Shown here: positions 1-9,147 of the stretch, one piece after another | How positions within the stretch are numbered: the first letter of the stretch is position 1 | How the letters are laid out: each line of letters begins with the position of its first letter | Source: Planctomycetota bacterium | Lineage (GTDB): Bacteria > Planctomycetota > UBA8742 > UBA2392 | Direction of reading: 5' to 3' | Length of the DNA stretch: 56,156 nt | NCBI GenBank assembly: GCA_020425695.1 | Contig: JAGQRE010000009.1 | Location: 1 to 56,156, forward strand | Notes under the pieces: generated by a model | Database searches by the model: none | Told to the model about the DNA's origin: nothing | What the model saw: only the letters and a program-made list of their open reading frames with translations | Made by a program: the position numbers and the translations under genes

Positions 1-91
1 TTTGTTTCGAACTGGGCGTGCGCGTTTCTGTGAATAAACTCCCGTTTGCACAGTAGGCCATTTCGTAAACACTGTTCAGACAGGAGTTTCC

Positions 92-3000
92 ATGCACTTG
101 AGAAAACTACTACAACCGGCGGGGGTGACGGCTATTGCCCTTGGTGTCGCCGTTTTGTCGCTGAACCCGGCGGCCGCTGACGACGCGCCGAACGTCGTGA
201 AACCCACCGAATCGGCACCGGCAATCCAGAAGAAAAAGATCAGCGAAGCCCAGGCCATGAGCACGGCCTTGAACCACGTCACGCAGTCCGACGCCGAGGT
301 GCGGGTTCACAATCCGCGGCACGACGCCGTGTTGAGTGCCGACGGGCTGACATTCACACCGTGGCGCGCGCAGGAGGATTGGCGCTGGAGTCTGGCTGAA
401 GTTCGCGTTGGGGAGGGCGCCGTTGAATTCGATCCGAGCGTAGCGCCGATCGCCGCACAGGGTGTGGTTCGCTACGACCGCGGCGCGATCACGGAGCAAT
501 ACGTACTCAAATCCCGCACGATCGAGCAGCAGTTTGTGCTGCCCGCGCCTCTGGGTGTCGAAGGCGACCTTGTGATCGCCGGCGATGTGATCTCAAGCGG
601 TGCGTTCTCAGCTTCCGAGAACTCGTGGAGCTGGGGCGATGTGAGCCTCGGAGACGTCAGCGTGTTTGACGCCAACGGGCTGCCGCTGGATGCCCACATG
701 AACGTCTCAGCGAACCGAACAACCATCACGGTCTCGGGCAACGCACTCGCATCAGCGGCCTACCCAGTACTGATCGATCCGGAGATCGGAACCAACGACT
801 TCCGCATCAGCGACATGCAGGGAAGCGGGACAGCGAGTTTTCAAACGCGCCACGCAGATGTCGCCTACAACGCTACGAACAATGAGTATCTGGTTGTCTG
901 GCATGGAGCGGATGTGACGGACAACGTCTACGATATCTACGGTCAGCGCATTAACGCCTCGACGGGGGCAGAGGTCGGAACGAACGACTTCAGAATCTCG
1001 AACTTCGGCAACGCCACTCCAGCCACGGAAGATGCATTCGAACCCGAAGTTGCGTGGAACAGCACGAGCAACGAATTCCTCGTTGTGTGGGAAGGTCGGC
1101 GAGGCGGCGATCGAGAAATATTTGGGCAGTTCCTCTCGAACACTGGAGCCGAGCTTGGCACTGACGATTTTCAGATCAGTGACATGGGCGGCGGCGCAAC
1201 GTCGCCATCCAGCTTTATCGGCATTTCGGCGAGCGTCTGTTTCAACTCAACAAACAACCTGTTTCTGGTTGCGTGGCACGGAAACGATGACGTGAACGGA
1301 CTACTGAGCGGTGAAACCGAAGTGTTTGGTCAATTGGTGGACGGCTCTACGCGCGCACCGACGGGCAGCGACGACTTCCAGATCAGTTTCATGGGAGGCG
1401 CAAATGGAGTGACTGGCGCCGGGTCGTATGACGTCCTGGACTGGACCGCGACCGCCTACAACGCAACGAACAATGAATTCCTGGTCGCATGGAGTGCCGA
1501 TGACGACACTGGATCGAGTGTCGATGGCGAGTTCGAGGTCTACGCCCAACGCTTGAACGCCTCGACCGGGGCGGCTTCGGGGTCACGCATTCGTGTTTCC
1601 GATGTTGGAACTGATGGTCAGACGGCAACTCGCGGCATCACGCCAGCAGCGGCATGGAACAGCGCGAACAACGAGTACTTGGTCGTCTTCGCCGGCGAAG
1701 ATACTGGTACCGACAACGAGTACGAGATCTGGGGTCAGCGCATCGACGGAGCGACGGGTGCAGAAGTCGGCTCAAACGACTTCCGCATCAGCAACCTTGG
1801 CACGCCGGGCGATCCAAACATTGGTGAATTTGATCCGAAGGTCGCTTACAACTCGAATGCCAACGAGTACTTCGTCGTATGGTGGGGAGACGCGACGACT
1901 AACAACGACAACGAGATCTGGGGCCAGCGTGTATCCAGTACCGGGACGTTGACAGGCAGCGTCGAACAGTTGTCCCAAGTTGGCAGTGGGGCATCTACAC
2001 CCGGTAACTTCCGCGGGGAGTTTCCTGACGTAGCCTATGCGTCGGGCTCAGGAGAGATGCTCGTTGTTTGGAACGGGGACGACAACGTAACTCCGTTGGT
2101 CGACGACGAGATTGAGATATTCGGTCAGCGGTGGGAACTTCCGAACACTGCACCGGTCATCAATGCCAACGGCTCAGGGGTTTCTGTAACCCAGGGTACG
2201 ACGACCAGCGGCGCGACCATTGCGACTGTGAGTGATGCCGAGGATTCCAACGGCTCGCTTACTGTGATGGCTACGAGCGTTCCTACCGGTATCACTGTCA
2301 CCGGCATCACCAACACAAGCGGAACCATTACCGCGAACATCTCCGCCACGGCCGCTGCTACGCCGGGTGCGAACAGTGTTACGCTTCAGGTGCAGGACAG
2401 CGGCTCGGCGACTTCGACGGATACGCTCACGGTCACCGTCATTGACGACGCCAACCCCGGCATCACGGCGGGCGCTACTGTGAACGTTACCGAAGGTACG
2501 ACCGTCACCGGTGCCACCATTGCTACTGTGACTGACGCTGAAGACACCAACGGCAGCCTTTCGGTTACGACGACCAGCGTGCCTACGGGCATCACGGTCA
2601 CAGGTATCACGAACACCAGCGGCACGGTTACCGCAAACGTTTCGGCGACGACGGCCGCAACCCTTGGCTCCAACACGGTTGTGCTTCAGGTACAGGACAG
2701 CATTGGCCAAACGACGACGGCGAACCTGACCGTCAATGTTGTTGACGACACCGACCCGACCATTACGGCGGCGGGAACGATTTCCGTGTCGCAGGGCGGC
2801 ATGAGTAACGGCGTGACGATCGCGACGGTGGGTGACACCGAAGATGCCAACGGAACGTTGACTGTCACCGCGACCAGCGTGCCGACAGGTATCTCCGTTA
2901 CCAGCATTACCAACACCAACGGTACGATCACGGCCGACGTCTCGGCGACCGCAAGCGCCACGCTGGGCAACAACAACGTGACTCTGCAGGTGCAAGATAG

Positions 3001-3484
3001 CCTCAGCCAGACCACTACGGATACGTTGGTGGTCAACGTGGTCGTGAACTCAACGCCGGTGATTACGGCCGCGGGCGCTATCGCGATTACCCAGGGTGCG
3101 TCGCTTACCGGCGTCACGATCGCAACGGTCAGCGACGCCGAAGATGCTGATGGTTCGCTGACGGTCACCGCGACCAGCGTGCCGACGGGTATCACCGTCA
3201 CGAACATCACCAACACCAACGGTACGGTTACGGCCGACATCTCGGCGACCATCGCGGCCACGTTGGGTGCGAATGCGGTAACGCTTCAGGTGCAGGACAG
3301 CCTTACGACCGCTTCGACCGACACGCTGACGGTCAACGTCAGCGCGCCAACAGCAACCGGAGGCGGCAGTGATAATGATGACGAGGACTGTTCAACGGGC
3401 GAAGGCAGTGGGGTCTGGATGCTTATGCTGGCTATGCTCGCAGTGCTTGGCGTAGTCACACGTCAGCGCCGGGCGCAGCGCTAG
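92..3484 (+). CDS. Large secreted protein: seven-fold propeller-like repeats, four 100-residue repeats, C-terminal Cys sorting tail
   Basis: The protein has 1130 residues and starts with a signal peptide (basic start, hydrophobic core, cut near AAA-DD). Residues ~255-685 hold seven copies of a unit with the pattern VAYNxxNNEYLVVW...EIxGQR; seven copies fit a seven-bladed beta-propeller. Residues ~686-1086 hold four tandem repeats of ~100 residues with shared phrases such as ATSVPTGITVTGITNT, probably Ig/cadherin-like modules. The C-terminus is Gly/Ser/Asp-rich, then a Cys near residue 1098, a hydrophobic helix and an Arg tail, like MYXO-CTERM or Synerg-CTERM sorting signals. Residues ~95-230 are not recognised. 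An exported, surface-displayed or released structural or binding protein is inferred; no catalytic motif is visible. The gene converges on a lipoprotein gene across a strong hairpin. Confidence 0.85.
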   Translation: MHLRKLLQPAGVTAIALGVAVLSLNPAAADDAPNVVKPTESAPAIQKKKISEAQAMSTALNHVTQSDAEVRVHNPRHDAVLSADGLTFTPWRAQEDWRWSLAEVRVGEGAVEFDPSVAPIAAQGVVRYDRGAITEQYVLKSRTIEQQFVLPAPLGVEGDLVIAGDVISSGAFSASENSWSWGDVSLGDVSVFDANGLPLDAHMNVSANRTTITVSGNALASAAYPVLIDPEIGTNDFRISDMQGSGTASFQTRHADVAYNATNNEYLVVWHGADVTDNVYDIYGQRINASTGAEVGTNDFRISNFGNATPATEDAFEPEVAWNSTSNEFLVVWEGRRGGDREIFGQFLSNTGAELGTDDFQISDMGGGATSPSSFIGISASVCFNSTNNLFLVAWHGNDDVNGLLSGETEVFGQLVDGSTRAPTGSDDFQISFMGGANGVTGAGSYDVLDWTATAYNATNNEFLVAWSADDDTGSSVDGEFEVYAQRLNASTGAASGSRIRVSDVGTDGQTATRGITPAAAWNSANNEYLVVFAGEDTGTDNEYEIWGQRIDGATGAEVGSNDFRISNLGTPGDPNIGEFDPKVAYNSNANEYFVVWWGDATTNNDNEIWGQRVSSTGTLTGSVEQLSQVGSGASTPGNFRGEFPDVAYASGSGEMLVVWNGDDNVTPLVDDEIEIFGQRWELPNTAPVINANGSGVSVTQGTTTSGATIATVSDAEDSNGSLTVMATSVPTGITVTGITNTSGTITANISATAAATPGANSVTLQVQDSGSATSTDTLTVTVIDDANPGITAGATVNVTEGTTVTGATIATVTDAEDTNGSLSVTTTSVPTGITVTGITNTSGTVTANVSATTAATLGSNTVVLQVQDSIGQTTTANLTVNVVDDTDPTITAAGTISVSQGGMSNGVTIATVGDTEDANGTLTVTATSVPTGISVTSITNTNGTITADVSATASATLGNNNVTLQVQDSLSQTTTDTLVVNVVVNSTPVITAAGAIAITQGASLTGVTIATVSDAEDADGSLTVTATSVPTGITVTNITNTNGTVTADISATIAATLGANAVTLQVQDSLTTASTDTLTVNVSAPTATGGGSDNDDEDCSTGEGSGVWMLMLAMLAVLGVVTRQRRAQR
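2145..3344 (+). repeat. Four tandem ~300-bp coding repeats
   Basis: Four consecutive in-frame units of about 300 bp begin near 2145, 2445, 2745 and 3045. They are diverged at the DNA level but keep the same protein phrases (VTxATSVPTGIxVT, VxLQVQDS, TLTVNV). They look like a domain array grown by internal duplication. The matching unit length would allow copy-number change by recombination. Confidence 0.8.
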
Positions 3485-3502
3485 TTCGGGACGAGATTGA
3501 AG

Positions 3503-3534
3503 AAAAGGGCAGGCACTCCAGTGCCTGCCCTTTT
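3503..3534. terminator. Bidirectional hairpin terminator between convergent genes
   Basis: A perfect 15-bp inverted repeat (3503-3517 and 3520-3534) with a 2-nt centre has an A-tract on the left and a T-tract on the right, so it can act as a Rho-independent terminator in both directions. It lies between the convergent genes ending at 3484 and 3578. Confidence 0.85.
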
Positions 3535-3577
3535 CTGTGCGCGTCGGTTCACTCCATCGCTCGGCCCCAATTTCGGG

Positions 3578-6112
3578 TTACGGGAAATAGACCAGATTCT
3601 TGGCTTCCGAGTGCGCGCCGTGGCCGATGCCGCTGATCAGCCAGAGCTTGCCGTCATGCGCGACACCGCCGCCGAAGCCCGTTCCCCAGTCGGCGTCGGT
3701 CAGGCGCGTGACGCTGCCGCTGCTTCCGTTCGGATCAAAACGATGCAGCGCCTTGGTTCCGGCAAAGTTTGCGTCCCAGCCGCACCAGACGTAAAGCGAG
3801 CCGTTCAACTCTGCGTACATCGGGTAGTAGCCTCCGCCGCCATTCAACGTCGGGAAGCTTGAACTGCCTGCTGTACCTAGTGCGCCGTTCGTCTGGAAGT
3901 TATCCGGCTGGTACATCTCGATGTAGTCCGCGATGTTCCCACCGCTGCCGGTCTGGCCGGCAGTGCCTTCACGCCCTGAGACGATGTAGATGTAGCCGTT
4001 CAACATGGCCACGCCCGGGAAGCGTCGTGGTGTGTACGGTGCGGTGTCGTTCTTCCAGTGCCAGACGCCGCTGTTGCTGCTAGTCGTCGGGCATTCGAAC
4101 ATCAGTACTTCGTCGTGGAATGCACGGCTGTAGGTTGCGCTGCCAACGCTGTCTTCAAGATCGTAGCGTCCGCCCAGCAGGTAGATGCGGTCGTCGGCGT
4201 CGTTGGCCTGATCGTCAACACCGAGCCCGAACTCGGCCCAGCCCTTGATGTCTTCGCCGCCGGGCGCCGTGTCCGGCAATTCAGCGAGTAGCTCCCAAGC
4301 GCTCGACAGCGGGTGGCTGAGCGCTGTACCCGCACCGTCGGCCACCTGCAGTCTGTAAACGCTGCGCCATAGATCGCCCGGTGTGTGGCCCGTGGCCTGC
4401 AGCCCGATCTCACCGCCGATCACATAGATGTAGGCGCCGTAGCTGTGCTGCATGAACTTCGCACCGTGATAGCGCAGTGAGTTCGGCAGGTTCTTCCCGA
4501 TATCTTCAAACTTGAACTGCTTGGCGGCGGGGATGCCTGCGCGGTCGGTGTGGAAGACGCGAACGGTGTCGAGCATCTGGTCCGTGTATCCGCCCAGCAC
4601 ATAGATCGCACCTTCCGTGGGATAGTCCGGGTGCGGCGCGATGACCATCGCGTCGCCGAAAGTTTCAAGCAGCGGGTTGTTGTTGCCGGGGTCGTAGATG
4701 CGGCGGTCGCCGCGAAGCTGCCAGTAGTCGCCCGCGTTGCTGTCGAAGAAGCGGGTTTTGATATCGCGCTCGGTTGCCAGCCCGCTGTCTTCAACACGGA
4801 CAGTGAAATCATACAGCCCGAATTCGGTCGGTGTTCCGGTGAAGCGCCCATCGTTCGTGAAAGTCACGCCGTTGGGCAGGGTGCCAGCGGCGATACTCCA
4901 CTGGGGAGTCGTGGGGGACCCGCCCTGGTTGTACGCAACAACTTGCTCGTTGATGCTGCCGCCGGCACTGTCTGCCTCAATGTGATCGGATGCGATGGTC
5001 AGGTCGTTGAAGCTGACCCGGAACGTATAGGCATTGAGATTCCAGAGTGCCTGCGAGGCGTCGCTCGGCGCGTTAACCTGAAGGTAGTAGTAGCCCGCGC
5101 CGATACCGTTGCTGAGCTGCGCATTGTGGTAGACGATGTGCTCGTCGTCGGTCTGGTAGGCTTCGGATTCAGCGACTTTCACCACCTGGTGCGTCGGCGA
5201 GCCTGTGTAGAACCACAGCGCGATGTCCAGTTCGCCGACCAGCCCGCGGAAAAATATGTCAACGCTGATCGTGCCCGGGTTCGCGATGTTGAACGCGAAA
5301 TAGTCGTTCGGGTCCGGCTTCGTGATGTTCTGGTTGCTGTTCAGCGTCAGTGGCGCGGCCTGCACGGCCGGGTTGCCGACGCTGAGCCGGCCCGCAGGGT
5401 TGGCGCCGGGCAGAAGCTGCGTGGCGCTGCCTGTGCCGTCGTTGGGCTCGAAGGAATCTTCAACGTAGGTGTACGGGATGCTTTCGTACACAATGAGGTC
5501 AAGCGTTGACGTGTCAATGACCGTGGCGCCGTTGCGCAGTTCAATCTCAAGCACGAATAGCCCGCCAACGCTGGCGCTTCCACTGAACGCGCCGCCCGGC
5601 GACAGGTTGACGCCGGTTGGCAGCGCGGGCGATGTGGTTGCGAGTGCAAACGTCAGTTGGCTGGCGCCCGTGCCGTTGTGATTGAGTTGCTCGCTGTAAC
5701 TCTGTCCCTTGGTGGCGCGGGCGAGCGCTGTTGTGGTGATCTCCGGCGCGGCGACCACGCTCAGGTTCAGTGTGCGGGATACTGAGATCGGCATCATGGA
5801 TGAATCCGTTGCCGTGATTTCGAGGGCATGCGTTGCGACCGAAGTCGGCGTGCCGCTTAGCTGACCGGTTGCGCTGATCGACAACCACGCGGGCGGTGTA
5901 AAGCCGCTTGCCCAAGCGAAAGTCACCGGCGCTGTGCCGTTTGCGCTGTCGACTTGGGCGCTGTAGGCGACGCCGTCAAAGCCCTGCGGCAACGAAGCGG
6001 TCGTGATGCTGAAGGTTGCGGGCGTGCTGCCGTTGCTGCCTGACCCGCTGTCGCCGCAGCCCGCGAGCAGCGCAAGCGGCAGCAGCAGTGCGAGGAATCG
6101 GTTTGGTTTCAT
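3578..6112 (-). CDS. Lipoprotein with Ig-like domains, a pre-peptidase-type domain and a kelch propeller
   Basis: The 844-residue protein has a lipoprotein signal peptide with lipobox L16-A17-G18-C19. Two He_PIG-type Ig domains follow (residues ~32-215; motifs PAWLSISATGQLSGTP and LPTGVNLSPGGAFSG). Next is a PPC-like segment beginning SFEPNDGTGSATQL and containing DPNDYFAF, and then a third Ig-like domain. The C-terminal ~370 residues contain about six kelch units with the diglycine signature (IYVLGG, IYVIGG, IYLLGG, IYIVSG, LYVWCG, LWLISG), matching one six-bladed propeller. It is probably lipid-anchored and involved in binding; no enzyme motif is seen. It is encoded in the same direction as another kelch protein, 90 bp downstream of that gene. 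Confidence 0.85.
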   Translation of the reverse strand: MKPNRFLALLLPLALLAGCGDSGSGSNGSTPATFSITTASLPQGFDGVAYSAQVDSANGTAPVTFAWASGFTPPAWLSISATGQLSGTPTSVATHALEITATDSSMMPISVSRTLNLSVVAAPEITTTALARATKGQSYSEQLNHNGTGASQLTFALATTSPALPTGVNLSPGGAFSGSASVGGLFVLEIELRNGATVIDTSTLDLIVYESIPYTYVEDSFEPNDGTGSATQLLPGANPAGRLSVGNPAVQAAPLTLNSNQNITKPDPNDYFAFNIANPGTISVDIFFRGLVGELDIALWFYTGSPTHQVVKVAESEAYQTDDEHIVYHNAQLSNGIGAGYYYLQVNAPSDASQALWNLNAYTFRVSFNDLTIASDHIEADSAGGSINEQVVAYNQGGSPTTPQWSIAAGTLPNGVTFTNDGRFTGTPTEFGLYDFTVRVEDSGLATERDIKTRFFDSNAGDYWQLRGDRRIYDPGNNNPLLETFGDAMVIAPHPDYPTEGAIYVLGGYTDQMLDTVRVFHTDRAGIPAAKQFKFEDIGKNLPNSLRYHGAKFMQHSYGAYIYVIGGEIGLQATGHTPGDLWRSVYRLQVADGAGTALSHPLSSAWELLAELPDTAPGGEDIKGWAEFGLGVDDQANDADDRIYLLGGRYDLEDSVGSATYSRAFHDEVLMFECPTTSSNSGVWHWKNDTAPYTPRRFPGVAMLNGYIYIVSGREGTAGQTGSGGNIADYIEMYQPDNFQTNGALGTAGSSSFPTLNGGGGYYPMYAELNGSLYVWCGWDANFAGTKALHRFDPNGSSGSVTRLTDADWGTGFGGGVAHDGKLWLISGIGHGAHSEAKNLVYFP

Positions 6113-6170
6113 GTCTCTCTCCGTCGTCTAATTAATAGTGAGACTCAGTATCATTAAGTTGGTGAAAAGA

Positions 6171-6192
6171 ACCCCGCGCGTCAGCACGGGGT
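6171..6192 (-). terminator. Probable terminator of the kelch gene ending at 6202
   Basis: The stem ACCCCG/CGGGGT sits just beyond the stop of the minus-strand kelch gene, and read on that strand it is followed by TTCTTTT. The stem is short, so the call is moderate. Confidence 0.5.
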
Positions 6193-6201
6193 CCTCACTG
6201 T

Positions 6202-8244
6202 CTACGGCTCGATGAACAGCAGGCGAATCTCGTTCGAGTCGTTGTGTACCGAGTACATCAGGATGCGCTCGCCGCACGCGAACGCCTGCAACTCGCCAAG
6301 GTTTTCGCCAAGGTCGTCGATCACTACCGCCCACTTGCCCGTGGCCGGGTCGAACACTTCGACGCTGGTGTTGCGCTTGAAGCCTTCCAGGGTCGGGCTG
6401 CTGCCGCCAACGAGATACAGCTTGCCGTTGAGCGGTATCAGCTTGGGTGAAAGGCGCGCGTCACGCGGGTTCGGTATCTGCGACCACTCGCCGGTTCTGA
6501 AGTCATAAACGTCGCAACGATCTAGTTCTTCAAAGTCCTTGGTCATGCCGCCGACGAGGTAGTACTTGTCGCCGAGCACGGCCCCGCCGAAAGCGCGGCG
6601 TGAGACCGGCAGTTTCGGGGTGAGGGCGACAAAGCGATCCTTGCCCGAATCCTCTTTGGCTTCGGGGTCGAACTGCCAGATGGTGCGTGATTCCTGAAAC
6701 TGTTCTTTCTTGCCGCGTGCCGGGTCGAAGTCCAGCCCGCCGAACAGGTAGACCTTGCCGTCATGCTCGGCCACGCCGAACTGCGTCAGAGGCGCCGGAA
6801 GCTTCAGCTTGGCGGGCTCCCAGACGTCGGCGTCGATGCTGTACTGGAAGATTTCCGAATGGCTGACTGCGGCCTTTCCGTCATGCCCGAAGCCGCCGAC
6901 CGCGTAGCCGATCTTCTCTGCGAAGCGATCCTGCGTGCCGGTCATGAAGGTCTGGAACGACTGGCGGTTCACCGGCAGGGTCGCGATGCGTTCGGCGCTC
7001 AGGCTCGTAAGGCTGATTTTGAAAGCTTCGTTCAGGAAGTTCTCGGGCTTGAACTGGTGATCAAGCACCGAGTTGTTGCCGCCGAACACGTACAGGTTGT
7101 TGTTGAAGAAGAAGATGCCCTGGCGTGCCTTGGCATTGCCCGGTGCGGGAATCACGACGCGGGTGACCTTCGGTGAGTTAGCGCCCGGCTTCAGCCATTC
7201 GATGTTGCGAATCTGGCCGCCGCGTGTGACGCCGCCGATGGCCGCGAGCTGCCCGTTGCCGACGGCAACCAGGCGATGAAAAAAGCGAGGGAAGGTCAGG
7301 GTCGCGTCCGCGCACCATGCATCTTCACCCGGCGCATGGCTGAACAGCTTGCCCTCCCAGTTCGTGGCGTACACGCGACCGTCCATGGCGAAAGCGGAGG
7401 TGCCGAAAGCGAACCCGGGCAACTCGGGGCCGTCGGACCATTCGTTCGTGGCGGGGTCATACAGGTGCACGGCGCTGGTAATGCCTTCGGGTGACATGCC
7501 GCCGATGGCGTAGATGTGCGTGCCGCAACTGGCCAGGGCGATGGCGCGGGTTTTGAACGGCTGCGTCAGCGTCTTCCAAGCCGGCTTCTCGGCGTTGGGG
7601 TCAAGCACCAGTGCGGTATCGTGCCAGTCGCCTTCGTCGGCGTTGTCCTCAAGCGAGTCGGCCGCGAGTTTCCAGCCGCCGAACACGAACAGCTTGCCAT
7701 CGTGAATCACGGCATCGTGGCTTGAGCGGTTGTCGGGCAGGTCGGGCAGCGAGGTCCATGCGCGGTTGAGGGGGTCGAACGCCTGCACCTCCAGGGTGCT
7801 TGTCAACTGATGCGGTTGATCGGGGGCGTTCAGCGCTGTCATGCCTCCGACCCGGTACAGGCGTTCGCCATCGCTGACAAGTGCGACGCTCTGCAGCCCG
7901 ACGCCGCCGGGCAGGATCTCCCAGCTGCTGCGGTCATGCAGGTTGAGGCGATAGAAGTTTCGATTGAACCCCTCACGGTCGTATTCGTGTGGCGCACCGG
8001 TGTGCCCGCCGATCATGTACAGGTAGCCACCCTGGGCGCAGGCGCCAAAGCTGGTGAAGGCCTGCGGCATGACGGTTACGCCGCCGACTTCGAGCAGCGG
8101 TGCGGTTCGAACGTTCGCGGAATCGGTCGGGGATTCGGTAGTTGGTTGGTCCGGCTCGGGTGTGTGTCTGTTGTCTTCAGCACTGGCGTAGGCGCCCAGC
8201 ATGAGTGCGACAGCGACAGCAAGGGCATATGCAATACGTTTCAT
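6202..8244 (-). CDS. Secreted double kelch-propeller protein
   Basis: The start is placed at the ATG at 8244, which gives a normal signal peptide ending ALMLGAYASA-ED; an in-frame ATG at 8295 would add 17 residues that do not look like an export signal. The 680-residue mature part is almost entirely kelch repeats. About twelve units can be counted (LYMIGG, LYRVGG, LFVFGG, IYAIGG, VYATNW, LAAIGG, LYVFGG, GYAVGG, VYLFGG, YYLVGG, LYLVGG and a degenerate last one). This suggests two six-bladed propellers. There is no lipobox and no C-terminal anchor, so it is probably periplasmic or released. The function is unknown; it probably binds protein or glycan. It lies just upstream of the kelch lipoprotein and may be co-transcribed in part. 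Confidence 0.85.
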   Translation of the reverse strand: MKRIAYALAVAVALMLGAYASAEDNRHTPEPDQPTTESPTDSANVRTAPLLEVGGVTVMPQAFTSFGACAQGGYLYMIGGHTGAPHEYDREGFNRNFYRLNLHDRSSWEILPGGVGLQSVALVSDGERLYRVGGMTALNAPDQPHQLTSTLEVQAFDPLNRAWTSLPDLPDNRSSHDAVIHDGKLFVFGGWKLAADSLEDNADEGDWHDTALVLDPNAEKPAWKTLTQPFKTRAIALASCGTHIYAIGGMSPEGITSAVHLYDPATNEWSDGPELPGFAFGTSAFAMDGRVYATNWEGKLFSHAPGEDAWCADATLTFPRFFHRLVAVGNGQLAAIGGVTRGGQIRNIEWLKPGANSPKVTRVVIPAPGNAKARQGIFFFNNNLYVFGGNNSVLDHQFKPENFLNEAFKISLTSLSAERIATLPVNRQSFQTFMTGTQDRFAEKIGYAVGGFGHDGKAAVSHSEIFQYSIDADVWEPAKLKLPAPLTQFGVAEHDGKVYLFGGLDFDPARGKKEQFQESRTIWQFDPEAKEDSGKDRFVALTPKLPVSRRAFGGAVLGDKYYLVGGMTKDFEELDRCDVYDFRTGEWSQIPNPRDARLSPKLIPLNGKLYLVGGSSPTLEGFKRNTSVEVFDPATGKWAVVIDDLGENLGELQAFACGERILMYSVHNDSNEIRLLFIEP

Positions 8245-8364
8245 GACAGCCTGTTCGCGATGCAAAGAAAAAGTGAACTTGCGACTCAGTCTCATTCTTA
8301 AACGAATTCCGAGCGCCGGGTCAAGGCGAAGAAGCTCAGATTTCGGACGAATCCTGACGTGTGA

Positions 8365-9147
8365 CTAGAGACGCGGCTGCCAGGCCTTGGTGAAGGCTCG
8401 TTTTCGGATGATGGTCAGGACGGCCAGTGCTGTCATGCCGTCGCCGAACACGAGCATAAACATGACTACCAGTTGGTACTTGGCCGCGATCAGCGGCTCG
8501 ACCCCGCCCAGCAGCGTGCCGGTCATGACGCCCGGCAGCTTCACAATGCCGACGATCATCATGGCGTTGACCACGGGCGTCACGGCCGCCGTGAAGGCCT
8601 TGCGCGTGAGCCCGCTGGTGGCCTGCGCCGGCGACGCGCCGAGTGCCAGCGCGGCCTCGACCTTGTCATGCTGTTCTTTCAGGTCTTCGGCAAAGCGCGT
8701 GGTGGCGAGTACCGCCGCTGTCATCGCGTTGCCAAGAATGATCCCGCCAAGCGGTATGAAGTACTGCGCGTCAAAACCGCGCACGCCGACGCCCAGTTGC
8801 GTCACGTAGATCAGCGTTAATCCCGTCACCGCGGCCAACACCAGTGTAATCACAGGCCCCGTACGCTTGAGTACTTTGTTGATCTTGCGACCGGCCGTGA
8901 AGCCTGCAATGCAGGTCATCGCGCCGAGTATCAGGCAGATGGCCCACCAATGCTCACGCGCGAAAATCCAGCCAAGGATCATCCCCACGACAAGCAGTTG
9001 CACAGTCGCGCGGGCCGTTGCGATCGCGCCTTCCTTGATCATGTTGATGCCGAAGCCCAGCGCCGTGCCCATCAGCAACAGCATCAGCGCCGCGCTTGCG
9101 ATCAGCCCCAGCCAGCCCGGGTCCTGGATTTGGGCGACGCCGATCAT
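8365..9147 (-). CDS. fetB: FetB/YbbM-type ABC exporter permease
   Basis: The 260-residue integral membrane protein has about six to seven hydrophobic segments and the conserved core of the UPF0014 (FetB/YbbM) family, including IPLGGIILGNAMTA, EAALALGA and KLPGVMTGTLLGG. In E. coli the FetA-FetB pair exports iron and protects against oxidative stress; the substrate here is inferred from the family. The start codon overlaps the stop of the ATPase gene by 4 nt, so the two are translationally coupled. Confidence 0.9.
   Translation of the reverse strand: MIGVAQIQDPGWLGLIASAALMLLLMGTALGFGINMIKEGAIATARATVQLLVVGMILGWIFAREHWWAICLILGAMTCIAGFTAGRKINKVLKRTGPVITLVLAAVTGLTLIYVTQLGVGVRGFDAQYFIPLGGIILGNAMTAAVLATTRFAEDLKEQHDKVEAALALGASPAQATSGLTRKAFTAAVTPVVNAMMIVGIVKLPGVMTGTLLGGVEPLIAAKYQLVVMFMLVFGDGMTALAVLTIIRKRAFTKAWQPRL

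Noticed and set aside
2174..3261. Long minus-strand open frames opposite the first gene's repeats
   Set aside because: They lie antisense to a tandem repeat with strong codon bias and show Arg/His- or Val/Thr-rich low-complexity translations without motifs.
2145..3344. Tandem repeats considered as a CRISPR array
   Set aside because: Units are ~300 bp, coding and in frame, without short identical repeats or unique spacers.
4550..5509. 319-codon plus-strand open frame over the kelch lipoprotein
   Set aside because: It is antisense to a gene with clear signal peptide, Ig and kelch domains.
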